Shown piece after piece: positions 1 to 12,266 of a stretch of 64,000 nucleotides of DNA. The position numbers and the translations under genes are program-made. The stretch covers positions 10,193,992-10,257,991 of the forward strand of contig OY821746.1 in NCBI GenBank assembly GCA_963682055.1. Direction: 5' to 3'. Origin of the DNA: Primula veris (Eukaryota > Streptophyta > Magnoliopsida > Ericales > Primulaceae). Within the stretch, counting starts at the first letter, position 1; each line of letters opens with the position of its first letter. Below the pieces are notes generated by a model. The model ran no database searches and was not told the DNA's origin. It saw only the letters and a list, made by a program, of their open reading frames with translations.

Positions 1-3000
1 TAAACGGAGGGCAAACTAGGGAACACGCACAACTTATTCGAAGTTTTGGCGTTGATCAGCTTATAGTGGCGATTAACAAAATGGATGTTGTGGGATATTC
101 CAAGGAACGTTTTGGTATTATTAAACAGCAGCTCGGAGCATTTCTTCGCTCTTGTGGGTTTAAGGATTCATCTATATCGTGGGTCCCGTTGAGTGCTATA
201 GAAAACCAAAATTTAGTGTCGTCTGCTAGTGATGGACGGTTGTCATCATGGTTAGTTTGCCTGTCATTAACCTCCGAACTTTATTTATTAAAGTATATGA
301 CCATTTCTGTAAGAGGACTTTTAGGGGTTTCAACCTTATTTTATAGGGTAAACATATTATTTAGTTGGGAAAGTTATTGGTTATAACTTTTCAAAGATTA
401 ATAATTAAAACGTTTGTAAGTCTACAAAGCTCTTAATATTTCAATACAGTTTACTTGATTGGCTCTCAGTTCTCATGTATGGGGCTTTTACAGGAAAGAT
501 TGATCCTCTCATTTTTTGTCACTGTTTTTCTGTTTTTCTGTTTTTCCCTTTCATAATGCGTGAAATGAAATAGGATGCAAGGTTTAAGTAGAAAACTTGT
601 CTAGTAATGTGATTTTTCTGGGAAAATGTCCCAACAAAATGAGACCGCCTATCAAGAAATAAAGGGTCAAACAAATTAGAGAGGAATTACTTTTTTTTAT
701 TATCATCAGTGCAATTTACTTCCAAACAGCCTGTATCTTAACTAGATTTAATTGGTTATTTGTGGTAGATAGTTTGCTATTTTGTGTCGTGTCCTTGTCA
801 TTTTTAGTCTTTTCATAAAATATCCGTTAGGTCTAAATCGATATTTAGTGAGATTTGATAGAAATTTGATGATGATTTGCAGGTACAAGGGATCTCCTCT
901 TTTGGATGCAATAGATTCTCTCCAATCTCCTGATAGAGATTACGTGAAACCTTTGTTAATGCCTATATGCGATGTTATCAAAACTCAGTCACAAGGTCAA
1001 GTAGCTGTATGCGGGAAAATAGAAGCCGGAGCCATCAAAAGTGGATCTAAGGTACAAAATACTCGTCTTGGCTTTTAGTTTGTTAGTAAACGAGTTATTT
1101 TTGAACTTTCCTAAGGTACGAACATTTGACGGAGACACTAATTAATGGCCCGTTTAAGCTAATTTAAAAAACCCACAAATGGAAAGAAGCAATGATTGGC
1201 CCAAACACAAATCCATCAACACAATGATCAAATGAATTTGTTAAAATGTGCGCTGCAGCCATTGATATATCGAAAATCCTATATATCCCTCAACCCAAAA
1301 ACCCAAGATGGGCCAAATGCTTCTCGGTTTTAAATCAGAAAGAACTGCTCCAATTGTATTAAGAACTTCTAAATAAACATGGGTTGTCCCGGTTAACCCA
1401 CAAGAGTACCACCATGTGTCACTGGGCAATTAATTATCATATTTGTTAATGACCGACCATCATGTAACATGCCTTTTATTTATGGTAAGTAATCACCTAC
1501 TGGTTTATAGTTTCATTTTTTGCTTTTGGATATAGGTACTTTCCTTCGCATACATACTTGCATCAATATCAATGATAAATTAAGTACCATTACCTATTTT
1601 CTTATTTCTTTTGCTGATTTGTTCTGCGGCCAAGATTTTGACAAGTGATGATACAAGGCAAAGCTAATGACCTTAAGTCATTATCTGGGGGCAAACTGGT
1701 GTAGAATAAAGGTATACATAAATTGAAGAATAAAAACTAATGCATCAGCCTGAAACTAAATCGAAAACCATATTGAAAAGAAAGGCCAAACTGGAAACTC
1801 TCCTCAACTTATCATCCAGCATTACAGTTTTCAACGCCTGATCGGATTGAAATTCATTTTCTTCCCTTTTTCCACTGTCATTTTTTCTCACTGTTACTAT
1901 GTTTATATGTAAGTGATGTGAATTCTAGGTACTTGTTATGCCTTCTGGAGAAATAGGCACGGTTCGTTCATTAGAACGTGATTCTGAGTCTTGTGCAATA
2001 GCAAGAAGTGGGGATAACGTAGCTGTTTGTCTTCAAGGGATTGATGGAATTCAAGTTATGGCTGGTGGTGTATTATGCCACCCTGATTTTCCAGTTTCAG
2101 TTTCAAATAAATTGGAGCTGAAAATTCTCATGTTGGATGTTGCAACTCCAATTCTGATTGGTTCTCAGGTATATTTTCTACGCCCAGTCTCTAATGTAGG
2201 ATATGTTATGGGGCCACCCAATACTTTTACATGTGAAAATATTGAATAAGGATATGTTCCCAACTATTATGTTTCAGACCACACTCCCTACGAGTTACGT
2301 CTTCAATCCTATGTGGAAGGGCAGAAAAAGATGATATATCGGAACTTACTGAAATGTTATTAAGTTTTATTCTTCAGTCCTGCCTTGTAGGATTGGATAT
2401 GTGGCGAGTGTGATCAGGAGGAGTGAGGGAGTTGTGAACCTAGCATGAATGCATGATTTGAAAATATTTGGCCATATGAAATAATAGATGGCTAACCACT
2501 CACTTACATTTTTTTCTCCATGTGGTTAAGACGAGTCCAAATCCTCTACCCCCTAATCTCTACCCCATTGATTTTCTAACCTAAAATAGTTATTCAAAAA
2601 AATTAAAAAAATTACAATTAGACATGTATAAATACATTCCGATAATTTTTTTCTTACAAAAAATTCAAATATGTTACATTTTGGAATTAAAATAAGAACT
2701 GGTATAAATTAATTATAAAATTCAAAAAAACAATGTAACTCAACAAGATGTCCCAGTATTATGAAATATGTATAGAATATGTTGTAACGCTTTATAAACA
2801 TACAAAAAATGTTATAAAAATTTAAAATTTGAGCGAAAATGGCTAAGGGGGCCCGGAATGGGATAGAGATTAAGGGGTAGAAGATTTGGACTCGGTTAAG
2901 ACTTATGTTTTTTGCTTTAGGCTTATATTTGTCTACTACTATTAGTGGAGGAGATTATTTTTAAAAAAATACTCTCTCCGTCCCTAAATTATTGTCCCAT

Positions 3001-4244
3001 TTGATTTTGCACAAATATTAAGGAGAGCAATTGGGGGTGTGTCACATTTACCAAAATAGCCCCACTTTATGGAAAAAGTAAACTTTAATAATTTTTTATT
3101 GTTAAGTCAAAGGGCAAAATGGTAATCAATAATAAAGTAACTTACTATTTTGGGAAAGTGGACAATTATTTAGGGACGTCCCAAAATAGAATAAGAGATA
3201 ATTATTTAGGGATGGAGGGAGTATATTTGAAGGGTCCTTTTTATAAAGGCGGAGCTTGGAATTTGTTTTAGTTTTCATTTTTTAGTATTGATTGAGCGGC
3301 TTGATGGACAAACTCTTTTAAGTTATTGAATTCCATACCAGAAAGGCAGAATGGTTCATGTCATTCTCCAGATTCGTACAACATTTACTAGTTATATTAA
3401 TCTTGTAGTGTGTGTGGTATGTAAAAAATAATTCAAAATTGGCTTTTATTCTGCATGTGGTGGAAATGACTAGCTGGAACTTCATATACACCATGTGAAA
3501 GAAGCTGCAAGAGTTGTTAAGATTCTGTCATTGCTTGATCCAAAGACCGGAAAAGAAACTAAGAAGGCCCCAAGGATTTTAATGGCAAAGCAACGGGCTG
3601 TAATTGAGGTTTGTTTTTATTATTCAATTTTTTTTTATAATATTATAATTTGGTCCTACCTATAAATGAATTTTGCAAAAAGTATTTCGGTTGGATCAAT
3701 GGTGATTGGTGAGCACCATCACATTTTGGTAATTTGATCCCAAATGTATATGAATTTTGCAAAAAGGACCCAAGTTGGATTAATAGTAGTCGTCCACCTC
3801 AGCTTGTGTCATGTTTTTGGGGTAAGTTCTCATGGAAATGTTGATCAATGGTAACAGTCCTTTGTCTTAAATACAAATTTTGCCCCCTTTCCCATAAAAT
3901 GGATTCAAGGTCAAGTTCATCCCCCGGCTATTTGTTTTATGCGAATATTCGGTAACTGGTTGGAAGTTGAATCTGGAATCTCAAGAACGAGAAAATAAAC
4001 TTCACGGCAATCAAATCTTTTAACTTTTTATTTTTGCCTTTTGTTCATCACCCTATTCTATTCAAACCATTAGAACCAGACTTTAAGCTCTTATTGTGAA
4101 TTTGGTGTATTACAGGTAGCTATTCAAGAAGGTGTTTGCGTGGCAGAGTTTTCTTCATGTAAAGCTCTTGGCAGAGTTTTCCTTCGAGCCTTGGGAAGGA
4201 CAATTGCTGTTGGTGTTGTCACTCGAATTGTTAAAGATCAATAG
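1..4244 (+). CDS. HBS1: HBS1-like / EF1A-like translational GTPase, 3' part of gene, five exons visible (5' end outside window)
   Basis: This is the C-terminal 306 residues of an HBS1/eRF3/EF1A-family GTPase, the partner of Pelota (Dom34) that releases stalled ribosomes in the cytosol. Coding exons are 3-250 (frame set by NGGQTREH), 883-1051, 1929-2168, 3474-3608 and 4116-4244, each bounded by GT/AG. The first joins in phase 2 (TG|G gives Trp) and the rest in phase 0. Exon 1 holds the G4 motif NKMD (about 78-89). Exon 2 begins with YKGSPLLDAI, the start of the EF-Tu domain II region. Exon 3 carries LVMPSGEIGTVRSLE. Exons 4-5 carry LEFHIHH-like LELHIHHVKEAARV and end in TRIVKDQ, typical of the HBS1 domain III end. 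HBS1 is preferred over eRF3 or canonical EF1A from these domain II/III segments. Splice sites and frame look intact. The third intron (2169-3473) contains two MITEs. The upstream half of the gene, including the G1-G3 motifs, is not in the window. Confidence 0.9.
2533..2893. mobile_element. Mutator-like MITE (361 bp) in HBS1 intron 3, with perfect 9-bp target duplication
   Basis: Both ends carry an inverted repeat of about 35 bp: GAGTCCAAATCCTCTACC at 2533, and its near-complement ending ATTTGGACTC at 2893. The element is flanked by the identical 9-mer GGTTAAGAC at 2524-2532 and 2894-2902. A 9-bp duplication is the Mutator superfamily signature (hAT makes 8 bp, Stowaway makes TA). The interior is AT-rich with no coding potential, so it is a non-autonomous element. 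It lies wholly within the intron and leaves the splice sites untouched. Confidence 0.9.
2972..3221. mobile_element. Stowaway-type (Tc1/mariner) MITE, about 250 bp, in HBS1 intron 3
   Basis: The left end reads CTCTCTCCGTCCCTAAAT and the right end ATTTAGGGATGGAGGGAG. These are inverted copies of the classic Stowaway terminus (CTCCCTCCGTCCC). The element is bounded by TA dinucleotides at 2970-2971 and 3222-3223. A second internal copy of the terminal motif (TATTTAGGGACGTCCC near 3170) sits just inside the right end. It starts only 77 bp downstream of the Mutator-like MITE. Confidence 0.85.
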
Positions 4245-5302
4245 TGATTCATTTGGTGCGCTGAACCTTTTTTCCTTTTCTTTGTTCGTTTTGTTAATGT
4301 GATGTATATTAGGCTCTGACATTGTATATGAGAGGAATGATCAAAATTTTGAAACTTCTTACTGTTACAATCTTGGATGAATATGGCTTGCTTGGTTGTA
4401 GCTTTTAAGTTTTTTTTTTTTTGGCTTTATAGTACACAGAAAAACAAAATTAAATTTATATTGAAATATTGTCACTAACCATGATTCAAAATCCAGCATT
4501 CCAAATTTTCAACTTCATAGATTTAACAAAACTGAACAACACTACACAAATGATAAGAGAAAAACTTCATACTGTTCTTGCTTTTATATTTATTGAAATT
4601 GGCTTATTACGCCGCTAAAATAAAAACTTTCCCGCATTCTTTTCTCACCAGACATCACTGCCACATCCAATCTACCGAATCCACATCCGAGGACGACATC
4701 ATAACCTCCCTGTGGCGAACCTGAATATGCTTCTTCTCACCTTCTTACAAACTTCCTCTAAAATCACCATAAAAGTACTCCATAGTTCACGCACTTAACA
4801 TGGAATTAAACATGAGACAGAACTATAAGCTGATTGCTGAAGATGGGTAGTGTTTATGCATGTAATAAAAACATGTAATTACATTTTATATGGCTATAAT
4901 TTTGTTGGGAAATAGCAGTCGGTGTCTTATGGATTTGTCTTGTAAGTTCAATATTCTGCAGCTTGAAGCAAAACTTGAAAGACAAGGTCTATCCAGGTCT
5001 AATTTGTACCTTAGTAGTAACAAAAATTTGTTATTGAACACTTGCAACCATCAAAAACAAAAATAATGAACATTGTAATAACACTTACATTAAAGCTGTG
5101 TACACAGCATCGTCAAAGTAATAGTACTTAAAAACAGAATATTGTCATAATTATGCGCTCAACCAGAAATTCCGCGCTCAACCAGAAATTCCAACACCAT
5201 TCAAGTTCTAGTTTCACAAGCTCATAATACTAGCAATTACTAGAGAAGGACTATGTTAAAACGTTCTCTTGCTTCTCAATATGTAGATACTCATTCCATC
5301 AT
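4245..5302. other. Convergent intergenic region between HBS1 and subunit-12 genes
   Basis: This about 1-kb stretch lies between two genes that point toward each other, so it should hold both 3' UTRs. A T-rich run lies at about 4408-4420. A 19-bp unit (GCGCTCAACCAGAAATTCC) is repeated twice in tandem at about 5155-5192. I see no open reading frame, RNA gene or element ends here. Confidence 0.5.
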
Positions 5303-7948
5303 TCAGCGTGCTTCGTACTGAACAACTGCAACAACAAAATAAGGCGAAATCAGCAAGTAAACCCAACCATCGTAAATTTTAACTAATGCGTTAATATAGC
5401 ATACACTGCAACTATTTTCTCAATCAATTATTCACGTCACTTTGTACTTGGCATACTGTATTGTTTAAAAGAAAATCTTACCTTCAGATAATTAATAGCA
5501 ACACACACTAAATTAAAATATTTTATTCATTAATGAACTATATAACGAACAGCAGCATATATTGTGATAAATTAGAGATGGTCAAATAACTAATTTAGTG
5601 AGATAATCAGTGAGATAAACAGAAGCTTACTTCTGCGGGTTCGCTTCTTGTACAAAATGCGGTACCCACACTCACGGCATTGAATCACATCTCCAGACTT
5701 CAGTGTGTTTTCCTGCCCACAATCTACGATAGAAGAAAACTACAATTTTAGTTTACCATCAATTAATTTCTAAGTGCTTTACGAATGAGATACATAAAGA
5801 TAAAAACACAAACATTTGAAGACAATCTAAGAGGGGCAATATCAGGATTAAGGATTATAATATACACAGTGTGGCAAAAACAAGCTTGAAAATATTCAAT
5901 ACAAACAGCTTTGCCTTGTCTTGCAAGAATGAATGAGAAACAAACTGGTGTTCTTATTTCTTAGTAATTTGTTTTCAAAAGCTGTTTCAAATACAATGCA
6001 TAGGAGAAGATACAAACATGCCATGATTAAGGAGAGTGTATCAAGTAGATAGGAGAGACATGATCGATTCTGAATTAATTCGTGTTTCTAATTCAACAAT
6101 TAACAATTATTAAATGCCACCAACACTTAAATTACAAAAGAAGAAGTTGGGTTTAAGAATGAATGAGAAACAAACTGGTGTTCTTATTTCTTACTAATTT
6201 GTTTTCAAAAGCCGTTTCAAATACAATGCATAGGAGAAGATACAAACATGTCATGATTAAGGAGAGTGTACCAAGTAGATAGGAGAGACATGATCGATTC
6301 TGAATTAATTCGTGTTTCTAATTCAACAATTAACAATTATTAAATGCCACCAACACTTAATAAATTACAAAAGGAGAAGTTAGGTCTAAGCTGTTGTTTC
6401 TAGAAAAGGACTAAGTTTCAAGAGAAACCTCTATATGCAAGAATCCTCTCTACAAGATGACTAATTACAATTTCCCCATAATATAAAACCAAAAATTAGA
6501 ACTACTTCCAATCTAAAGTGATGTACAACCAAGTGAAAGTAGGACTGGAAAGAACGTAATTTCAGGTATATTCCAATAGACATGGAATAGCATGTCGGAA
6601 ACATAACATAAACAGGAGACAGTAAAAAAAGAGAAGGTACACTCTGAACCTATGTTAACCTAAGGTAATGTAATGTGGTGTTTCATATCATGGCATTCTT
6701 TCAGAACATTCACAATTATAAACATGTCATCAGTCGAAATGTTTCCAACTCTTTTCAGTGCTTTTAGAAAGGTACACTTTGAACCTTCACATTTAAGGCT
6801 TGTTTGATTGCATCTTTTCAGCTTGACTCTTTCACTAATAAATAAAACTCAACTTGCCACGAAAAGCTTAAAGCTAAGCTTTTATAGTCAAAAAAGTTAA
6901 GTAGTTTCAAACCAATGTCCTTTAACCTCAAATAAGTCAACATCATTATCAAACTAAGCCTTAATTGCAAATCTTTTGGGGACCATAATAAACCATAGGA
7001 GAAATCACACTTATTAAAAATAAGCCAACTTCATTTCTTAGAATATGCAAGCAACCAAACCCAACTTCTCTAAGTTTGCCAGTTATAGACCAAGATTGCA
7101 CCTTTCAACAGTTTAAGCAGAACCCAGTAAAAATAAAGCTCTGTTCTGGAATATTAAACCATTTAAAATTAATAAACAACCCTTTCTCCTAAAGTTCAGA
7201 GTAATTATCAGAAGGTGAGAATAAATAAAAGACTTGTCTATATTTCTTAACCACATAAAAGCATCAACACACATATATACATATACATGCATACATATAT
7301 CGATTTTCAACAGTTTAAGCAAAACTCATATTTTATTTTTCTGGGATAATTAAACTTTTTAAAAATTAATAAACAACCCTTTCTCCTAAAGTTCACAGAG
7401 TAATTATTAACAGATGAGAATAAATACAAGAGCTACCTATATTTCTTAACCACAAAAAACATCCACACACACAGACAAAGCCTTAATCATAAGAAACCAT
7501 ATGAGAAATCACGCTATTTCAAAAAAGCCAACTTAATTTCTTAGAATATGCAACCAAACAAACCCAACTTCTCTAAGTTTGCCAGTTATAAACCAATACT
7601 TCCCATCTTTTGATTTTCAACAGTGTAAGCAAAACCCCTTTTTTTTTTGGAAACAGAGTATTAAACCCTTTTAAAAAAATCAATAAACACCCCTTTCTCC
7701 TAAAGTTCACAAAGTAATTAACAGATGAGAATAAAGAGTTGACTTTATTTTTTAACCACATAAATTTGTTCTGTTCTGGGAGTAATTAACCCTTTCACCT
7801 AAAGTTCACAGAGTAATTAACAGATGAGTATAAATAAAATAAGTTGTTAACTACATAAACACACACACACACACACATATATATATAAGAAGAATAAATA
7901 AAGACCTCCACAGATATAGCTCACGGGTTCAGGTTGAGGAGGATCCAT
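5303..7948 (-). CDS. NRPB12: DNA-directed RNA polymerases II, IV and V subunit 12 (RPB12/RPC10-like), 52 aa in three exons
   Basis: This tiny zinc-binding subunit is shared by plant nuclear RNA polymerases. On the minus strand the exons are 7906-7948 (43 nt), 5631-5723 (93 nt) and 5303-5325 (23 nt). They join G|AT and A|TT with GT/AG borders and give 52 residues plus TGA. The product begins [18 protein letters not shown] and ends IVQYEAR. Zinc ligands are C13, C16, C30 and C33 in two CxxC pairs, followed by the strongly conserved [12 protein letters not shown]. Length and sequence match the family (about 51 residues in Arabidopsis). The start is the only ATG that gives the conserved N-terminus. 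Each exon is too short to be an obvious open reading frame. Intron 1 is 2182 bp and full of repeats; intron 2 is 305 bp. The gene is convergent with HBS1. Confidence 0.93.
5925..6386. repeat. Tandem duplication, two copies of about 230 bp, in NRPB12 intron 1
   Basis: The segment starting AAGAATGAATGAGAAACAAA at 5925 recurs head-to-tail at 6155. The two copies run through TAAATGCCACCAACACTTAA with only a few substitutions and a TAA indel. The high identity suggests a recent duplication. It lies entirely inside the intron and carries no coding sequence. Confidence 0.9.
7104..7830. repeat. Degenerate tandem repeats (about 150-300 bp units, 3-4 copies) in NRPB12 intron 1
   Basis: The units begin TTTCAACAGTTTAAGC at 7104 and 7304 and TTTCAACAGTGTAAGC at 7614, with a shortened copy from about 7767. 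Each contains CCCTTTCTCCTAAAGTTCA followed by GAGTAATTA and AGATGAG. Spacing varies because of indels. A related CTTCTCTAAGTTTGCCAGTTATA block recurs at 7063 and 7568. The short minus-strand reading frames here are by-products of the repeat. Confidence 0.85.
7858..7887. repeat. Compound microsatellite (AC)n(AT)n beside NRPB12 exon 1
   Basis: About ten AC dinucleotides pass directly into five AT dinucleotides. The tract ends about 20 bp inside the intron from the exon 1 donor site. It is likely to be length-polymorphic. Confidence 0.9.
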
Positions 7949-8129
7949 GCTTTACGCAGCTCTGTAAAAATCAATTATAAATCAATAAAAAGTACAATAA
8001 AGTGTAACAAGTTTTATTTATTCGAAATAAAAATTAGATTAAACCGAATAGTGAGAACTGACTTTAGAGAGAGAGAGAATGGGGCTCAGACAGGATTAGG
8101 GTTTATGATAAAATAGAGAGAGTAACTTC

Positions 8130-9689
8130 ATATTTAGTTTTAATAAGTAGTAAAAAAAAAATACTTACAATTTTAACCACTCATCTATCTGATATCAATA
8201 CTTTTGATTTTCTGTCAGGTCGGTTTCGGTTTTGACCGGTTTAAAAAAACTTCGATCGGGTTTTTTTTATGATTTTTTTATAAAATAACCAAACCATATC
8301 CATATATTTGATCGTGCCTTCGGTTTTCGGTTCGATCTGTTTTGACCGACTTATAATTTTTTTTCAAAAAGTCATTCTTTAATGTTTCAAAACATTTTTT
8401 CTAGAACTTTAAGTTAAAATTTTTACCTAGTATATTTTGTACTATTAGTAGCCTAACAAATAGTATATTAACGTTTTTTATATGTTAGTTTTAATAATCA
8501 CCTATCATTTATGCAATCTTTTAAGATCTAACTTAAGACATCATATTTTAATATGGGATACTTATATGTGATAGTATATTTTGTATTATTTGTAGCCTAA
8601 AAAAGGGTATATAGTTATTTTTATATGTTAAGTTTAAAAATCACCTATTATTTATACAATTTTTGATCTAAAATCAAAAGAAAATATACATAGTTATAAA
8701 GTATTAATATACATGATCATGTTTCATGATTTTTTTTAATTAATATGTAAATCTTATAGAATGAAGATGGACTATTATATATTTATATTATATGTTTTTC
8801 GGCTATTTTTCGGGTCTAACGATTTTGTACGGTTACAGGTTTACGGTTACACGTACACAATTATAATTTTAAAAACCAAACCCTAACCATAACCAATGGC
8901 TTCGGTTCGCTGTATAACTAACTTCGGTTATAGATCGGTTTTCAGTTTTCGGTCGGTTTTCGGTTAGTTTTCGGTTTTCGGTCAAAATTGCCGGCCCTAA
9001 AGGTCCATATAGGTTATATACTATACAGTTTAATATATGTACTTGTAATATTTCAATTTTCATTATTAAGGGGTCGTTTGGCAACATATTTTTTAATTGA
9101 TTTTTGGATTTTTGATTTTAAAAATATGCGGGTGTTTGGAAACCCAAATTATTTAGCTTCTAAAAAACAGATTTTCAGACTGAAGAGGCTAAAAAAAAAC
9201 TCAGATTTTAAAATTCTAGATTTTTAGTGGGTTTTTAAAATATGATTTTTGACAAAAAAAATATGTTACATGTTTCATGGACCAACCCTATATGTAATCT
9301 ATAACCCAAAAAGAAAGAACTAGGAAAATATTAGGAAACCTTCAGAGGTCGATCATTAAATAATAGCAACGATAACTAAGTTTATTGGTTGGTTCAACTA
9401 TCATTAGTCGATGTATCCGGTCGATTGAATTTTTTGTCTAGATATTTCATACATTGTTTGGTTGCATTATTTGATTATTGGAAGATTTATAGTTTTGCTT
9501 GGGATGAAATGACACAAAAGTACTATTGGTATTTTGTATTTTCTTAACACAATTATCGTACGATACATGTATGATACACAAAATAGCATATGTCGTTACC
9601 ATACAACACTTTTGAAATAGTATGACATCACAAATAAATCTTTTCTCGAACCCTATCAAACTATCATACGGCAATTGTAGCAGTGTACC
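8130..9689. other. Gene-free region upstream of NRPB12, with CGGTTTTCGG-rich blocks
   Basis: The region contains the NRPB12 promoter side. Beyond it are two pyrimidine/purine-skewed blocks built from repeats of TCGGTTTTCGGTT, at about 8212-8345 and 8810-8992. The second ends in ATTGCCGGCCCTAA, which resembles the complement of a hAT-type end, but no matching partner end is visible. About 9070-9240 begins GGGGTCGTTTGGCAAC, a common plant MITE-like terminus, again without a clear partner. No gene is supported. Confidence 0.4.
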
Positions 9690-12266
9690 CAGTGACGGAG
9701 CCAGGACTTTAGATTAGTGGGGTCACAATCTTGACAAAATAAATAAAAACGTTCAAATTAAGAAAAACGAAACTGCAAAAACTCAGACATTGTTATTTAA
9801 TTTACAATCGACCCCTACGGTCATCCGTATCTTGAAAGCGATGCATAATAACATCGTTCGACAAAATTTCAAATATATCATTTTCAATATAAACTACTAA
9901 GCTATCGTTTAACCATTGATCATTCATTCGGTTACGCAATCGACTTTTCACAATTTTCATTCCGAAAAATGTTCTCTCCACAGTGGCAGTGGCAACCGGC
10001 AAAATCAAAGCTAAAGTATAGAGTCTATAAACGGATATGACAAATCTCTTCTACTTTCAACCATTAACCGAGTAACATCACTAAGTCATTTGACGTGAAG
10101 AAGATCAACGTATGACCGAAAATTGATAATGAAGGTCTCAAGTTGATTTGATAGTGCCTCAAGATCATAATCGAAAAGTCTTTAGGATACATTTGAGCTA
10201 ATCGAAGCAACTTTTGGATGTCAAATGAAGCGAAAGATTTTGCAGGATTTAGGCATGAAATACAAAGCAATAACTCAGTGTTTGTCTCATTAAATCGGTA
10301 GTTTAATTCTTGAAGTTGCATATCTAGGACAGTGTTGAACAACTCGACACGGTAGCGATGATAATTTGACATCTTATAATAAGCCCTGTGTTTTGAAATT
10401 CATGTCACCACATATGTGTCGTCCATTCTTGGAACATCAAGAAAATATATTTCACAAAAAGCCGATACTTTCCCAAGCAAAGAATCCCATCCATCATCTC
10501 TCATCTTTTGTAGTCTTTCTTTCTATATGTCGACCAACCTCATAGCATTATTAATGTCTTGATCCTTTCTCTGCAACGCTTGTGAGAACTCATTTGTAAT
10601 TCCGAGTACCTTTTTCATCAAATGCAATGTAAACACAAATTCAAATGACTTAATTGAACTTAATAGTCGAGATGCTGTAAACTTTTGACTCGTTTCTAAA
10701 CCGTCCTGCTCTATAACATCAAGCACATCAACCACAGAATCATACAAAATAACCAAGTTAGCAAGAGTCTTAAAATATGTTCCCCAACGTGTCTCACCAG
10801 TACGAACAATACCCAATTCTTGATTCAAATCGCGCCCACTAACAATGTCTTCGTTTGATAAATCTTCCTTTATTCTAACAATTTGTAATTCCCTAACCAT
10901 ATCATGTCTTTTGCAAGAGCCTCCGACTGTGTTAACAATTTCGGAACTCAAGCTAAAAACGCTTTCAACAATTGTATGTTTTTTTGCAACTGCAACTAGT
11001 GCTAATTGAAGTTGATGAGCAAAACAATGAATGTAATGTGCAGACTCGTTCTCTCTTAAAATGAGAGCTTTTAACCCATTATATTCACCTTGCATATTGC
11101 CAGCTCCATCATAACCTTGCCCACGCAACATTAATATACTCAAATTATGTACCCCTAACATACCATCCAGTGCCTTTTTAAGTGATTTTACCGTAATACT
11201 CTTTACATGTTTAACACCAATGAATCTTTCAACAACACATCATAATTTATCCACAAATCTTAAAACAACCGCCATCTGTTCTTTTGTAGATACATCACGA
11301 GCCTCGTCAATTAAAATAGAAAATAATTCATTATCAAGTTCTTTAAGCGATATTTGTGGTTTCAGTAGCTGCAACATTAATTATATCTTTCTGAATTGAC
11401 GGAGAAGTTAACTTTAAATTTGCTGGTGCGTTATCGAGAACAACTTTATAGACCTCAACATTATTATCAGCTACAAATTTCAATAAATCAATAAAGATCC
11501 CCCAATTATTTGAATCTTCAGATTCGTCATGGCCACGAAACGGAAAACCATGATGCAAAAGCCATCTACTACACTTGAAAGAGGAACTAAGTCGAAGCCT
11601 GTAATCATGTTTTGCTTGCACTGGTCAACTTCACAAAACTATTATCAATATGTTGTTCTCACCTAAAAAGGTCATTACATTTACTGACGGATTTCGAATG
11701 AGAACTACTATGACCTCCAACATGCTCCCATAATTTCTCTTTCTTTTTTCCAATTTGTGAACCCTTCATTAACAAATGTATCACCACCTGCTTGGTTAAC
11801 ACATTCATCTTTAAACAAATAACAGTATAGGCAATAAGCAGCGTCTTTTGTAATGCTACTCTAACCAATCAAACTCTTTAAACCACAAATGATTAAATTT
11901 TCTTAATTGGCCACTGATTACTGTTTTCTTAAAATCATATTCGGTAGGTCGACATGGCCCATTCAGGTAATACTGTCTACGAACTATTTCACGAATATTA
12001 GGGTCATAATTTATAATCCTAGGTCGCAATCACGGGTTAGAAGGAAGGTCAAGTAAATCACCATTATCAATCTTGTTTTTAATTGGCTTGTTTGATCCTT
12101 GTCCAACAGTAGGTTCATTATAAATCGGTGTTGAAGTTTCTGCAGAATCATTTACTCCGACAGACTCATTAATTGGCATTGGATTTTCTGCCAAATCGTT
12201 TACTCCGACAGGCTCTTCCACCCTTGGCCGTTTTTTAAAATACTTAAGCATTGCTGATATAAACAA
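9690..12266 (-). mobile_element. Decayed hAT transposon with TTF-type zinc-finger transposase (pseudogene)
   Basis: On the minus strand the relic of a hAT-superfamily transposase is readable in pieces. The N-terminus (12266 down to 12030) is MLKYFKKRPR. After an in-frame TGA the TTF-type zinc-finger region follows (LRPRIINYDPNIREIV, then KDAAYCLYCYLFKDE after a frameshift near 11850). The DUF4371/RNase-H-like catalytic part is at 11621-11343 and 11161-10523 (RGQGYDGAGNM, HCFAHQLQLALV, TGETRWGTYFKTL). The C-terminal hAT dimerisation domain is at 10008-9802 (PVATATVERTFFGMKIVKSRLR). Several stops and frameshifts make it non-functional. The downstream terminus reads CAGTGACGGAGCCAGGA at 9690, a typical hAT end. 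I could not find the complementary end beyond 12266, so the 5' boundary is uncertain. Confidence 0.85.

Noticed and set aside
782..1078. 98-residue stand-alone ORF
   Set aside because: Only 883-1051 is HBS1 exon 2; the rest is intron read-through.
8869..9087. Possible hAT end (GGCCGGCAATTTTGACCG type) near 8995
   Set aside because: No inverted partner or target duplication found; kept only as a note in the region description.
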